This document shows positions 17,302 to 25,031 of a stretch of 38,264 nucleotides of DNA, piece by piece (positions within the stretch are counted from its first letter, which is position 1; each line of letters begins with the position of its first letter). The stretch lies in the NCBI GenBank assembly GCA_902789445.1, contig CADAOB010000012.1:1-38264 (forward strand). Reading direction: 5' to 3'. Both the position numbers and the translations under genes were made by a program. Source of the stretch: an uncultured Bacteroidia bacterium (GTDB lineage: Bacteria; Bacteroidota; Bacteroidia; Bacteroidales; UBA932). The notes beneath the pieces were generated by a model that saw only the letters and a list, made by a program, of their open reading frames with translations, did no database searches and had not been told where the DNA came from.

Positions 17302-18254
17302 TGACAGGCCGGTACGGAACAGACGGGACGGCCCGGCAGAAGCGCTCTTTCGGGGCCCGGCTGCTTTGCGGCTGGCTGCGCCTGCACGGGATGCTGCCGC
17401 TCAGGGTCCACTGGTTCTGGGCAAAGATCCTGGCCTTCCTGGTGGAGAAGGTTTTCCGCTACCGGCGCGACGTGGTGATGGACAATCTCTTGGGGAGTTT
17501 CCCGGACAAGTCTCCTGAAGAGATCCGCGATATTTCCCACCGCTTCTACCTTCATTTCGCGAAAGTCCTCACTGAAGCCGTCTGGTTCGGCGGCCGGCGG
17601 GGGGAAAAGGGCAGGCAGCGGCTTCGCCGCAGCCACCTGGTGGAGTTCACCAACCCGGAGGATTTCAACCGCCTGCTGGCCCTCAAGGGGCAAGTGATGA
17701 TGATGTTCGCCCACACCGGCAACTGGGAGCTGACCCTGGGTTTCCTGAACTATTCGTACGGCGAGCCGCTGCAACTGGCTTCCTCCGGATTCGGGATGGT
17801 TTACCGGCGGCTTTCGGATCCGCTCAGCGACCAGGTCATCGGCTACAACCGGATGGCCATGCTGGAAGACCTCGCGTTCGACGGGCTGGTTGAGTCGTTC
17901 GATGTCAAGGCGTATATCGATGCACACCGGGAGCCCGGCCGGGCGTTCCTGCTGATCACCGACCAGCATCCCTATGCGGGGCGGCGGGGCATCGACGTGT
18001 CATTCATGCACCGTCAGACCACCTCGATGTCGGCGGCGGCCTCCCTGGCCGTGAAATACGATATGGCAGCCGTTTACATGCGTTTCGAATGCAGGCCGGA
18101 CGGCGGCTACCGCATCACCCTGGTCCCGCTCAGCGAGCATGCCGGCGGCGAGGATCCCCGGGACCTGATGCAGCGCTACTACAACCTGCTGGAAAAAGAC
18201 CTTGAAGCCCAGCCCTGGAACTACCTCTGGACTCACCGCCGCTGGAAAGCCTGA
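17298..18254 (+). CDS. LpxL/HtrB-type lipid A acyltransferase
   Basis: 318 residues from ATG 17298, which overlaps the xth stop by 4 bases; a second ATG follows directly. After a basic N-terminus comes one hydrophobic membrane-anchoring stretch (LPLRVHWFWAKILAFLVEKV). The acyltransferase motif is AHTGNWE, with His139 and Glu144, and a second family block is ITDQHPYAG. Family members transfer a secondary acyl chain from acyl-ACP to lipid A on the inner face of the cytoplasmic membrane. The 3' end runs 22 bases into the convergent DUF2185 gene. Confidence 0.9.
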   Translation: MMTGRYGTDGTARQKRSFGARLLCGWLRLHGMLPLRVHWFWAKILAFLVEKVFRYRRDVVMDNLLGSFPDKSPEEIRDISHRFYLHFAKVLTEAVWFGGRRGEKGRQRLRRSHLVEFTNPEDFNRLLALKGQVMMMFAHTGNWELTLGFLNYSYGEPLQLASSGFGMVYRRLSDPLSDQVIGYNRMAMLEDLAFDGLVESFDVKAYIDAHREPGRAFLLITDQHPYAGRRGIDVSFMHRQTTSMSAAASLAVKYDMAAVYMRFECRPDGGYRITLVPLSEHAGGEDPRDLMQRYYNLLEKDLEAQPWNYLWTHRRWKA

Positions 18255-18580
18255 AAACCTTCGGGAACAGCCTGAAGACCGGTGGACGTCCTTTCAAAAG
18301 CACTGCCGACGGGCGAGTCCAATAATGGAATTATCTCCCTGTCATAATTCGCGATTGTATTGACATCATATAGTCCAAAATGGCTGGGCTCATCAGCATA
18401 CTCCTGGTTTTCACTGCCTTCGAAAAATCGCCATCCGCTATCTGCCGGTTCATCACCTTCTTCGCGATACATGTATCCGACTTTTCCTCCATCGACGGTA
18501 ATCCGGTCCGACGCAATACAGTACCCCATGGGCTCAATGAGCCTTTTGATTTTGTCTGCGGCTAAGAAAAACTGTTTCAT
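18233..18580 (-). CDS. DUF2185 / Imm33-like domain protein
   Basis: 115 residues from ATG 18580. The segments MGYCIASDRITVDGGKVGYM, YREEGDEPADSGWRFFEGSE and VNTIANYDREIIPLL match my recollection of DUF2185, a domain listed among immunity proteins of polymorphic toxin systems (Imm33-like). No toxin, secretion signal or cysteine motif is nearby, so this is an orphan and its role as an immunity protein is only inferred. Base composition is clearly richer in A+T than the flanking genes, a sign of transfer. A TACCTTTG -7 element sits only 4 bases before this ATG, so the mRNA may be almost leaderless. The 3' end overlaps the acyltransferase gene by 22 bases. Confidence 0.75.
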   Translation of the reverse strand: MKQFFLAADKIKRLIEPMGYCIASDRITVDGGKVGYMYREEGDEPADSGWRFFEGSENQEYADEPSHFGLYDVNTIANYDREIIPLLDSPVGSAFERTSTGLQAVPEGFQAFQRR

Positions 18581-18584
18581 CTTA

Positions 18585-18592
18585 CAAAGGTA
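18585..18592 (-). promoter_or_regulatory. Promoter -7 element of the DUF2185 gene
   Basis: Minus-strand TACCTTTG matches TAnnTTTG exactly and lies 4 bases from the ATG. It supports the downstream ATG over an upstream in-frame start at 18694. Confidence 0.5.
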
Positions 18593-18686
18593 GTGGATTT
18601 TGCCGATTATAAGGCGCAGCTTAAAATACCAGCGCTGATTCCTCCTATGCGCCTCAATGGCAGGCAGATCTGGTAAACAAAAAGAA

Positions 18687-18720
18687 CAGGACAAATCTTG
18701 TGATTTGTCCTGGCTCTTTT
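18687..18720. terminator. Bidirectional intrinsic terminator
   Basis: An 11-bp perfect stem CAGGACAAATC / GATTTGTCCTG (18687-18697 and 18702-18712) with a TTGT loop. A T-rich run follows on the right and, on the minus strand, TTCTTTTTG follows on the left. It lies 8 bases past the minus-strand lipoprotein stop and should end that transcript. Confidence 0.8.
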
Positions 18721-18728
18721 TTCGTTTC

Positions 18729-19166
18729 CTATTTGTATCGGCGGAAGGTGTAGGTGGTTCTGCCGCCGAGGGATTCTTTCTGAATGACCAGTTTCGTCCG
18801 CGTCATTTCGAGGACTTTGAATGTGCCGGAGAGGCGCATTCCGTATTTGAGGCCCTGTGTGAGCCAGAGCGTCTTGGTGAAACTGAGCTGCTTACGGGAG
18901 GCGTTGTAAGAAAACTGGGAACCGTCGACATCCACGTCCTTGAGATCGAACTGGGTGAAACTGCCTTTCTTGGCGAGGGCGATCCGGGGCTCGCTCAGGG
19001 AAAGGTAGAAATGGACACCGGAGTAATCGACTTGATTCTTGGACTCCAACGCCCATACGCCGTAGATGGCACCCGAGAGGTCACCGGTATGACGGACCCG
19101 CGATACGCCGCAGGAGGTGAGCAGGAACAGGCAGGTCATAGCCGCCACAAACAGAAGCTTTTTCAT
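18729..19166 (-). CDS. Small lipoprotein of unknown function
   Basis: 145 residues from ATG 19166, chosen because AAGGA stands 6 bases upstream; another ATG two codons earlier lacks that spacing. Signal peptide with lipobox LLTSC (Cys18). The mature part is beta-patterned, with VRHTGDLSGAIYGVWALESK near its start and a C-terminal GRTTYTFRRYK. The GVWALESK element recalls the GxW start of small lipocalin-like lipoproteins, like the protein at 10030-10602, but no family can be named. It lies downstream of the initiator tRNA on the same strand, separated by a terminator. Confidence 0.7.
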   Translation of the reverse strand: MKKLLFVAAMTCLFLLTSCGVSRVRHTGDLSGAIYGVWALESKNQVDYSGVHFYLSLSEPRIALAKKGSFTQFDLKDVDVDGSQFSYNASRKQLSFTKTLWLTQGLKYGMRLSGTFKVLEMTRTKLVIQKESLGGRTTYTFRRYK

Positions 19167-19183
19167 GGTCATTCCTTATTAAG

Positions 19184-19211
19184 AAAAAAGCCAACCCCGA
19201 AAGGCTGGCTT
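19184..19211 (-). terminator. Intrinsic terminator of the initiator tRNA transcript
   Basis: On the minus strand AAGCCAGCC (19203-19211) pairs with GGTTGGCTT (19188-19196), 9 bp with one G-T pair, followed by TTTTTT. It begins 7 bases past the tRNA 3' end. Confidence 0.75.
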
Positions 19212-19217
19212 GCTGTG

Positions 19218-19290
<73 letters not shown>

Positions 19291-19303
19291 GTGTTGTGGA
19301 CTG

Positions 19304-19335
19304 CAAAAGTAGGATTATTTTGGCAAACGGCCAAA
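19304..19335 (-). promoter_or_regulatory. Promoter of the initiator tRNA
   Basis: Minus-strand TTTG (19332-19335), 20-base spacer, TACTTTTG (19304-19311): a full match to the Bacteroidota -33/-7 pattern. It lies 13 bases before the tRNA 5' end and directly after the tdk stop. Confidence 0.8.
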
Positions 19336-19336
19336 T

Positions 19337-19933
19337 TTATTTTTCGAAAAGCGTGCCGGCTTCAATGTCTTTTTCGCGCAACTGCTTGAAACAGTGGCGA
19401 CAGACGGGTTCGTAAATATCCTTCTCGCCCAATTCGACCAGTTTGTCGCTGCGGGAGAGGCGGTGGGAGTGGTTGGCAATGTCGCCGCAGCGGACGCAGA
19501 TGGCGTGGACCTTGGTCACATATTCGGCCGTGGCCATCAGGGCGGGCATCGGGCCGAAAGGCTTGCCGAGGTAGTCCATGTCGAGGCCGGCGACGATGAC
19601 GCGGACACCCCGCTCGGCCAACTGGCGGGCTACATCGACGATGGCTTCGTCGAAGAACTGGGCTTCATCGATGCCGACGACATCCACGCCTTCGGCTTTC
19701 TCCAGGATGGCCCGGGCGGAATCGACCGGCGTGGAAAGGATGGAGTGCCCTTCGTGCGAGACGACCGCCTCCTCGGAGTAGCGGGTGTCGATCTTCGGTT
19801 TGAAAATCTCGACTTTCAGGTTGGCAATCTTCGCCCGTTTGAGCCGGCGGATCAGTTCTTCTGTCTTGCCGGAGAACATCGAACCGCAGATGACTTCGAT
19901 GTAGCCGGGATGTTTTACGTTTTCTATGAACAT
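19337..19933 (-). CDS. tdk: Thymidine kinase
   Basis: 198 residues. The P-loop [16 protein letters not shown], the Walker B-like [12 protein letters not shown] with the catalytic Glu, and the [14 protein letters not shown] lasso are all present. Two Cys pairs, CVRC and CRHC, form the structural zinc site typical of type II thymidine kinases. It phosphorylates thymidine in the salvage pathway. A TACATTTG -7 element at 19996-20003 lies about 62 bases upstream. Monocistronic as far as can be seen. Confidence 0.97.
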   Translation of the reverse strand: MFIENVKHPGYIEVICGSMFSGKTEELIRRLKRAKIANLKVEIFKPKIDTRYSEEAVVSHEGHSILSTPVDSARAILEKAEGVDVVGIDEAQFFDEAIVDVARQLAERGVRVIVAGLDMDYLGKPFGPMPALMATAEYVTKVHAICVRCGDIANHSHRLSRSDKLVELGEKDIYEPVCRHCFKQLREKDIEAGTLFEK

Positions 19934-19940
19934 TTTTGCT

Positions 19941-20003
19941 TATTTTTGTCGGTGGTTCGCGGGACATCCGGCCGGAACCGGACCGGACGTCTCCACAAAT
20001 GTA
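19941..20003. promoter_or_regulatory. Divergent promoter region tdk / rsmI
   Basis: A minus-strand TACATTTG (19996-20003) serves tdk and a plus-strand TATTTTTG (19941-19948) could serve rsmI. The two overlap in space, so each transcript would start past the other. The interval also contains an imperfect inverted repeat, ACATCCGGCCGG against CCGGACCGGACGT (19964-19990), of unknown meaning. Confidence 0.45.
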
Positions 20004-20011
20004 CGAAAATT

Positions 20012-20686
20012 ATGGCAAAACTCTATATCGTTCCTACGCCGGTAGGCAATCTTGAAGACATGACGCTCCGGGCCATCCGCATCCTCAAGGAGGCCGACCT
20101 GATCCTGGCGGAAGACACCCGGACCAGTTCGGTGCTGCTCAAGCACTATGAAATCACCGCCCGGATGGAGTCGCACCATAAGTTCAACGAGCACGAGAAA
20201 GTGGACAGCGTGCGCGACCGGATCCTGGCAGGCCAGACCGTCGCCCTGATCAGCGACGCCGGCACTCCCGGCATCTCCGACCCGGGCTTCCTGCTGGTGC
20301 GTACCTGCGTGGAGGCGGGCATCGAGGTGGAGACACTGCCCGGGGCCACGGCTTTCGTGCCGGCCCTCGTCAATTCGGGCTTCCCCTGCGACCGCTTCTG
20401 CTTTGAAGGATTCCTCCCGGTCAAGAAAGGCCGGCAGACGCGCCTGGCGCAGCTTGCCGGGGAGTCGCGGACGATGATTTTCTATGAATCGCCCTTCCGG
20501 CTGGTCAAGACCCTGGGCCAGTTCGTCGAGACCTTCGGGCCCGAACGCCCCGCGTCCGTTTCCCGCGAAATCTCGAAACTGCACGACACCACGCACCGCG
20601 GTACGCTGCAGGAACTTTTCGATTATTTCAGTGCGACCCCGCCGAAAGGGGAAATCGTCGTGGTGGTGCGCGGCAGTCAGGCTTGA
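20012..20686 (+). CDS. rsmI: 16S rRNA (cytidine1402-2'-O)-methyltransferase RsmI
   Basis: 224 residues from ATG 20012. The start LYIVPTPVGNLEDMTLRAI, EDTRTSSVLLKHY, ISDAGTPGISDPGF and GATAFVPALVNSG are RsmI segments of the tetrapyrrole-methylase fold. It methylates the ribose of C1402 in the decoding centre of 16S rRNA, using S-adenosylmethionine. The protein ends at the core fold with no C-terminal extension, shorter than E. coli RsmI and like many Bacteroidota forms. The frame stays open upstream on the strand opposite tdk, but that is antisense sequence. Confidence 0.95.
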   Translation: MAKLYIVPTPVGNLEDMTLRAIRILKEADLILAEDTRTSSVLLKHYEITARMESHHKFNEHEKVDSVRDRILAGQTVALISDAGTPGISDPGFLLVRTCVEAGIEVETLPGATAFVPALVNSGFPCDRFCFEGFLPVKKGRQTRLAQLAGESRTMIFYESPFRLVKTLGQFVETFGPERPASVSREISKLHDTTHRGTLQELFDYFSATPPKGEIVVVVRGSQA

Positions 20687-20733
20687 TTCTTGCAGGGCAG
20701 GAGACTTGTCCATTCTTTAAAAAACTGAGCGAT

Positions 20734-21666
20734 ATGAGGCGGGAGAATCAAGACAAATTGTCAAAAACGGCGGCGTCGGGTCTGGTGGCGCTGGTCTTTC
20801 TGGTTCTGGGATTCCAACTTGCGATTTTTGTGGTCAAGGTCGTGGAACGATCCCCGGTCGGGGTCGGGGATGACGTTGCGGTCGGGGCCGAGGACGTCAA
20901 GGTGGCCGAAGCGGCGGATGGGCCTTTGCCGAGCGAGCATTTTTCTGCGAGCGAGGTAAAGGCCCGGAGCCGCGAGGTCTCGGGCAGCGGAGCGCGGAGC
21001 CGCGAGGCTTCGCCGCAGCGGTCGCGGTATGGGGGCTACGAACGACCGTCGGTTGCCGCGGCGCGGACCTATGAGTCCTTCGTCTTCGATCCCAACACCG
21101 TATCGCTGGAAGACCTCCAGCGGCTGGGCCTGAGCCCGCGCCAGGCCGAATCCATTGAAAACTATCGGAGCAAAGGCGGCCGGTTCAGGACCAAAGCCGA
21201 TTTCCAGAAGATGTATGTCGTCTCGGATACCCTCTTCGCCCGGCTGGAATCCTTCATCGAAATCCCGAAACTGGAACTCAACGCCGCCGACAGCGCGTCG
21301 CTCGTCGCCCTGCGCGGCGTCGGCCCCTGGTATGCCCGGAAGATCCTGGATTACCGGCAGCGGCTGGGCGGATTCTTCGACAAGACGCAGTTGCTGGAGA
21401 TCGATGGCATCGATGCCGAACGCTTTGCCGGACTGGCCGATGAGGTAAGCGTCGATCCCACCCGCATCCGCCGCCTCGACATCTGGCACGCGCCCGACAG
21501 CCTCCTGGCGCGGCATCCGTACATCGGTGCCCGCGGCGCCCGCAGCCTCGTGCGCTACCGCGAATTGTACGATTCCACCCGCTGGACCCTGCCCGATCTC
21601 GCCCGCGAGCAGGTGCTGTCGCAAGAAAATATCGAAAAATTGAAAAAATATATCGAAACTCAATAA
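20734..21666 (+). CDS. Membrane-anchored helix-hairpin-helix (ComEA-like) protein
   Basis: 310 residues from ATG 20734. One membrane segment (ASGLVALVFLVLGFQLAIFV, about residues 13-32) is followed by a low-complexity linker up to residue about 115. Then come repeated helix-hairpin-helix units: FDPNTVSLEDLQRLGLSPRQ, LELNAADSASLVALRGVGPW and the C-terminal DIWHAPDSLLARHPYIGARG. Such proteins bind DNA without sequence choice; ComEA does so in DNA uptake, but Bacteroidota copies of this length are only annotated by domain. The linker DNA holds a direct repeat of CGGAGCCGCGAGG (about 20967 and 20997), which translates to variable Arg/Ser/Ala sequence. Start site uncertain; no clear ribosome-binding site. 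Confidence 0.8.
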   Translation: MRRENQDKLSKTAASGLVALVFLVLGFQLAIFVVKVVERSPVGVGDDVAVGAEDVKVAEAADGPLPSEHFSASEVKARSREVSGSGARSREASPQRSRYGGYERPSVAAARTYESFVFDPNTVSLEDLQRLGLSPRQAESIENYRSKGGRFRTKADFQKMYVVSDTLFARLESFIEIPKLELNAADSASLVALRGVGPWYARKILDYRQRLGGFFDKTQLLEIDGIDAERFAGLADEVSVDPTRIRRLDIWHAPDSLLARHPYIGARGARSLVRYRELYDSTRWTLPDLAREQVLSQENIEKLKKYIETQ

Positions 21667-21677
21667 TTATTTTTATA

Positions 21678-21709
21678 TTTGCAGAAAATATAGAATAATC
21701 TTACCTTTG
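21678..21709 (+). promoter_or_regulatory. Promoter of the ABC exporter operon / leader RNA
   Basis: TTTG (21678-21681), 20-base spacer, TACCTTTG (21702-21709): a full Bacteroidota -33/-7 match. A second -7-like TATATTTG (21674-21681) overlaps the -33 box. Transcription would start near 21715, about 250 bases before the first gene. Confidence 0.65.
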
Positions 21710-21965
21710 TAAGATTGAAAGAGAACGAAGGTCCAATGAAGTGGACCGACGCTGGCGGTGAGGGTGAACCAGCGTAGCGAACCCGAAAGGCATGACGAAA
21801 ACGGATATATTGTTTAATTTATAAAACTGCGACTCAAAAGTCCGCATCAGCGGACCGCCGGAGGCCGGTACTTTTGCAGCAAATGCGTGCATACGCAGAA
21901 AATACGCGTAGCAAAAGTACTAAGGCCGGGAGGCGCGGGGTTTGGGGCAGCGCCCCAGTAATAAT
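21710..21965 (+). ncRNA. Long structured leader or small RNA of unknown type
   Basis: About 255 bases without a credible gene. Successive hairpins are GGTCCA/TGGACC (21730-21747), CGCTGG/CCAGCG (21750-21774), GTCCGC/GCGGAC with loop ATCA (21840-21855), GTACTTTTGC/GCAAAAGTAC (21868-21920) enclosing TGCGT/ACGCA with loop GCAT (21884-21897), and GGGGC/GCCCC with loop AGC (21944-21956). The last ends 9 bases before the ATG of the ABC gene and could hide its ribosome-binding region. No known riboswitch, RNase P, SRP or tmRNA core was recognised. It may be a cis-regulatory leader or a separate RNA; the second -7-like box TACTTTTG at 21869-21876 would allow a shorter mRNA. Confidence 0.5.
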
Positions 21966-22865
21966 ATGCTAGAATGTAAAAACATTACCAAGACCTTCGG
22001 CGATTTCAAGGCGCTCGACGACGTGTCGGTGACCGTGCCGGAAGGCAAGATCTTTGGCCTGCTTGGCCCCAACGGCGCCGGCAAGACGACCCTAATCCGC
22101 ATCATCAACCGGATCACGATCCCCACGGCCGGTGAAGTGATCCTCAATGGCAAACACGTGGACGACGAAGACGTCCGTGCCATCGGATACCTGCCCGAGG
22201 AACGCGGCCTGTTCAAGAAAATGAAAGTGGGCGAACAGTCCCTGTACCTGGCCCGCCTCAAGGGAATGAGCACCGCCGCCGCCACCGCCGAACTCAAGAA
22301 ATGGTTCATCCGCTTCGGCATCCAGAGCTGGTGGGACAAGAAAGTCGAGGAACTCTCGAAAGGAATGGCCCAGAAAGTCCAGTTCATCACCACCGTCCTG
22401 CACAAGCCCCAGCTGCTGATCCTCGACGAACCCTTCTCCGGCTTCGACCCCGTGAACGCCCAGATGATCCGCGACGAGATCCTGCGCCTGCGCGACGAAG
22501 GCACCACCATCATCCTGTCCACCCACAATATGGAGTCGGTCGAGGAGCTTTGTGACAACATCGCCCTGATCAACAAATCGCATCTGGTGGTCACGGGCGG
22601 CACCGACGACATCCGCCGCCAGTACGGCTCCAACCAGGTGGAAGTCCTCTACCGCAGCGGCGAAGCCCTGGCGCCGGGCGAGGCCTATTCCATCTTCTCG
22701 GATGAGGAGCAGAAAGCCGCGCGCCGCGCCGTGCTCGACGTCGCGCCCGGCTGCAGCTCGCGGGAGGTGCTGGGCGAACTGATCCGCACGGCCGACATCG
22801 TCTCGTACCGCGAACTCATTCCGCGGATGAACGACATCTTCATCAAACTGGTAACCGGAAAATAG
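21966..22865 (+). CDS. ABC exporter ATP-binding protein (NatA-like)
   Basis: 299 residues from ATG 21966. Walker A GPNGAGKT (about residue 35), Q-loop region GYLPEERGLFKKM, signature ELSKGMAQKVQ (about 130), Walker B LLILDEPFSGFDP (about 152) and H-loop STHNM (about 186) are intact. The signature SKGMAQK and the C-terminal about 80-residue domain resemble the ABC-2/NatA class. It powers the permease encoded 12 bases downstream. Substrate is unknown; NatAB relatives export sodium or drugs, others lipids. A long structured leader precedes it. Confidence 0.93.
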   Translation: MLECKNITKTFGDFKALDDVSVTVPEGKIFGLLGPNGAGKTTLIRIINRITIPTAGEVILNGKHVDDEDVRAIGYLPEERGLFKKMKVGEQSLYLARLKGMSTAAATAELKKWFIRFGIQSWWDKKVEELSKGMAQKVQFITTVLHKPQLLILDEPFSGFDPVNAQMIRDEILRLRDEGTTIILSTHNMESVEELCDNIALINKSHLVVTGGTDDIRRQYGSNQVEVLYRSGEALAPGEAYSIFSDEEQKAARRAVLDVAPGCSSREVLGELIRTADIVSYRELIPRMNDIFIKLVTGK

Positions 22866-22877
22866 GAGGGAAAAGCC

Positions 22878-24260
22878 ATGAACTGGAAAAAAGTAGGCAT
22901 CGTCATCAGCCACGAATATACGACCCGCGTCCGCAAGAAATCCTTCATCCTGACCACGCTGCTCACCCCGCTGGGCATGGGCCTGCTCATCTGCGTCCCG
23001 ATGCTGATCATGCTGTTCAGCGGCAACGAGAAGCAGAAGGTCAAGGTTATCGACGAGTCGGGCATCGTAGCCCCGTACCTGGAAAACACCGACAACACGA
23101 CCTATGTCCCCGGCGTGGAGGGCGAAACCGTCGAACTGCTCAAGAGTATCTTCGACCAGACGGACTACTATGCCGTCGTGGGCATCTCTCCGCTCGACGA
23201 GAAGGGCGATGTGTCCATCATCTCCTATTCGAAGGAACCGCTCAACAAAGAGCTCAAGACCACCATCACCCGGGCGGCCAACAAGGCCGTCGAGGACCGC
23301 AAGCTGATGCAGTATGACATCCAGAACCTCGACGAGATCCTGGCCTCCGTCAAGACAGACGTCAAATTCAATGCGATGACCCTCACCAGCGACGGCGACG
23401 CCAAGGAAGACACGGTGGAGATCTACATGGTCCTTTCCTATCTGATGAGTTTCCTGATCTACATGTTCGTCTTCATGTTCGGCACGATGGTCATGCGCAG
23501 CGTCATCGACGAGAAGAGCAGCCGCGTGGTGGAAGTGATCGTCTCCTCGGTCAAGAGCGTGGAACTGATGATGGGCAAGATCATCGGCGTGGCCCTGGTG
23601 GCCCTGACGCAGTTCTTCATTTGGATCGCCCTGACCCTGGTCATCGTCACGGCCGTCAACGCCGTCGCCGGTCCGAAGCTGATGCAGAACATGGGTGGCG
23701 TCGAACAGATTGTCGCCATGAGCGCGGAAGACGGCAACATCAGTCCGGCCGACATGGCCGCCCTCGCCCAATCTTCCGACGAAACCTCCGACGCAGCCGG
23801 GATCGTGAAGATCCTCGGCCAGATCCGCGACCTGGACTGGTTCTACATCGTGGGTACCTTCCTCATCTACTTCCTGCTGGGCTATCTGCTCTATGCCTCG
23901 ATGTTCGCCGCCATCGGCGCGGCCGTCGACAACGAAGCCGATACCAACCAGCTGCAGCTTCCGATCACCATTCCGCTGGTTGTCGGCCTGTTCATCATGC
24001 TCCATACCTTCGAGCACCCCAACAGCGCCCTGTCGGTGTGGACGTCCATCATTCCGTGGACATCGCCGATGGTGATGCTGGCCCGCATCCCCTTCGGCGT
24101 GGTGCCGGCCTGGCAGCTGATCCTGTCGATCGTGCTGCTGCTGCTTACCTTCCTGGCCACGGCCTGGTTCTCGGCCAAGATCTACAAGATCGGCATCCTG
24201 ACCTACGGCAAGAAGTCCAGCTTCAAGGATCTGATCCGTTGGATGAAAATCAAAGACTGA
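22878..24260 (+). CDS. ABC-2 type permease (NatB-like)
   Basis: 460 residues with a strong GGAGGG ribosome-binding site 8 bases before the ATG. A first membrane helix (SFILTTLLTPLGMGLLICVP) is followed by an about 150-residue extracytoplasmic domain. Five or so helices come after it: YLMSFLIYMFVFMFGTMVMR, IIGVALVALTQFFIWIALTL, WFYIVGTFLIYFLLGYLLYA, PITIPLVVGLFIMLHTF and WQLILSIVLLLLTFLATAW. DEKSSRVVEVIVSSV is the conserved ABC2_membrane_3 block that contacts the ATPase. Together with the upstream protein it forms an exporter of unknown substrate. The nucleotidase gene starts 6 bases after its stop. Confidence 0.92.
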   Translation: MNWKKVGIVISHEYTTRVRKKSFILTTLLTPLGMGLLICVPMLIMLFSGNEKQKVKVIDESGIVAPYLENTDNTTYVPGVEGETVELLKSIFDQTDYYAVVGISPLDEKGDVSIISYSKEPLNKELKTTITRAANKAVEDRKLMQYDIQNLDEILASVKTDVKFNAMTLTSDGDAKEDTVEIYMVLSYLMSFLIYMFVFMFGTMVMRSVIDEKSSRVVEVIVSSVKSVELMMGKIIGVALVALTQFFIWIALTLVIVTAVNAVAGPKLMQNMGGVEQIVAMSAEDGNISPADMAALAQSSDETSDAAGIVKILGQIRDLDWFYIVGTFLIYFLLGYLLYASMFAAIGAAVDNEADTNQLQLPITIPLVVGLFIMLHTFEHPNSALSVWTSIIPWTSPMVMLARIPFGVVPAWQLILSIVLLLLTFLATAWFSAKIYKIGILTYGKKSSFKDLIRWMKIKD

Positions 24261-24266
24261 CAGAAT

Positions 24267-25031
24267 ATGAGCAAACGAATTCCGCTCCTTGTCGCGTGCC
24301 TGCTGCTGGTGGCGTTTCCCGCCGCTGCGCAGCAGTTTACGTACAAATGGACGCCCGTCCGGATGGACACGACCTGGGATGCGATGCGTGACTTCCGGGC
24401 CACGCGGACCATCGAAAAGTACAGCCCGCAGGTGGCTCCCCTTCAGGAGATTATCGCTTATTCCGCGGACGAATACGACAAGCAACGCCCGGAAAGCGGC
24501 CTGTCCAATTTCGCGGCCGACGTCATCAAGGCCGTCGCCGAGAAGAAGACCGGCCGGAAAGTGGACATTGCCCTGACCAATTTCGGTGGCATCCGCACCA
24601 GCCTGCCCAAGGGCGCGGTCCGGGTGTATGACATCTTCTCGATCTTTCCCTTCGACAACTCCCTCGTGGTCTTCGACATCAAGGGGTCCGACCTGCGACG
24701 CTTCCTGGACCGGATGATCTCGCGGCGGCGCGTGGAGGCGCTCAGCGGCGTGGAGATCGTCATTACGGGCAACAAGGCCGACAAGCTCAACGTGGCGGGT
24801 GCCCCGCTTGACGATGCCCGCACCTACTGCTTCGCCACCATCAACTTCCTGATGGACGGCGGCGACGGCGTGGTGCTCTCCGACGTGGCCTTCAACCGGA
24901 CTGACACGGATGTCTGGATCCGCGATGCCATCGTGGAATACCTCAAGGAAAAAACGGCCCGGGGCGAGCAGCTCGTGCTCCAGAAAGACGGCCGGGTGGT
25001 TTATACGGACTGGGAGGAAAGAAGACGATGA
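24267..25031 (+). CDS. 5'-nucleotidase C-terminal domain protein, secreted
   Basis: 254 residues. A signal peptide (LLVACLLLVAFPAAAQ) is followed by about 230 residues that match only the C-terminal, substrate-binding domain of UshA-type 5'-nucleotidases: SGLSNFAADVIKAVAEKK, LTNFGGIRTSLPKG, VYDIFSIFPFDNSLVVFDI and NFLMDGGDGVV. The catalytic metallophosphoesterase domain is encoded separately by the next gene, whose ATG overlaps this stop by 4 bases. In UshA both domains lie in one chain in the opposite order, so the two exported proteins probably assemble in the periplasm to release nucleosides from nucleotides. Co-transcribed with the ABC exporter. Confidence 0.9.
   Translation: MSKRIPLLVACLLLVAFPAAAQQFTYKWTPVRMDTTWDAMRDFRATRTIEKYSPQVAPLQEIIAYSADEYDKQRPESGLSNFAADVIKAVAEKKTGRKVDIALTNFGGIRTSLPKGAVRVYDIFSIFPFDNSLVVFDIKGSDLRRFLDRMISRRRVEALSGVEIVITGNKADKLNVAGAPLDDARTYCFATINFLMDGGDGVVLSDVAFNRTDTDVWIRDAIVEYLKEKTARGEQLVLQKDGRVVYTDWEERRR

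Noticed and set aside
20967-21010. Direct repeat CGGAGCCGCGAGG inside the helix-hairpin-helix gene as a mobile repeat
   Set aside because: It falls in the low-complexity linker and keeps the frame; simple slippage in a tolerant region explains it.
21701-21892. A 63-codon minus-strand frame in the leader of the ABC operon
   Set aside because: No ribosome-binding site or family resemblance, and it reads across the hairpins; better explained as structured RNA.
21868-21920. Classic invertible promoter as in Bacteroides capsule loci
   Set aside because: The arms are only 10 bp and the interior 33 bases, and no invertase gene is near. Kept only as a low-interest observation.
22092-24485. A 797-codon open frame on the minus strand opposite the ABC exporter genes
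   Set aside because: Antisense shadow: no domain, crosses two gene boundaries on the other strand, no promoter or ribosome-binding site.
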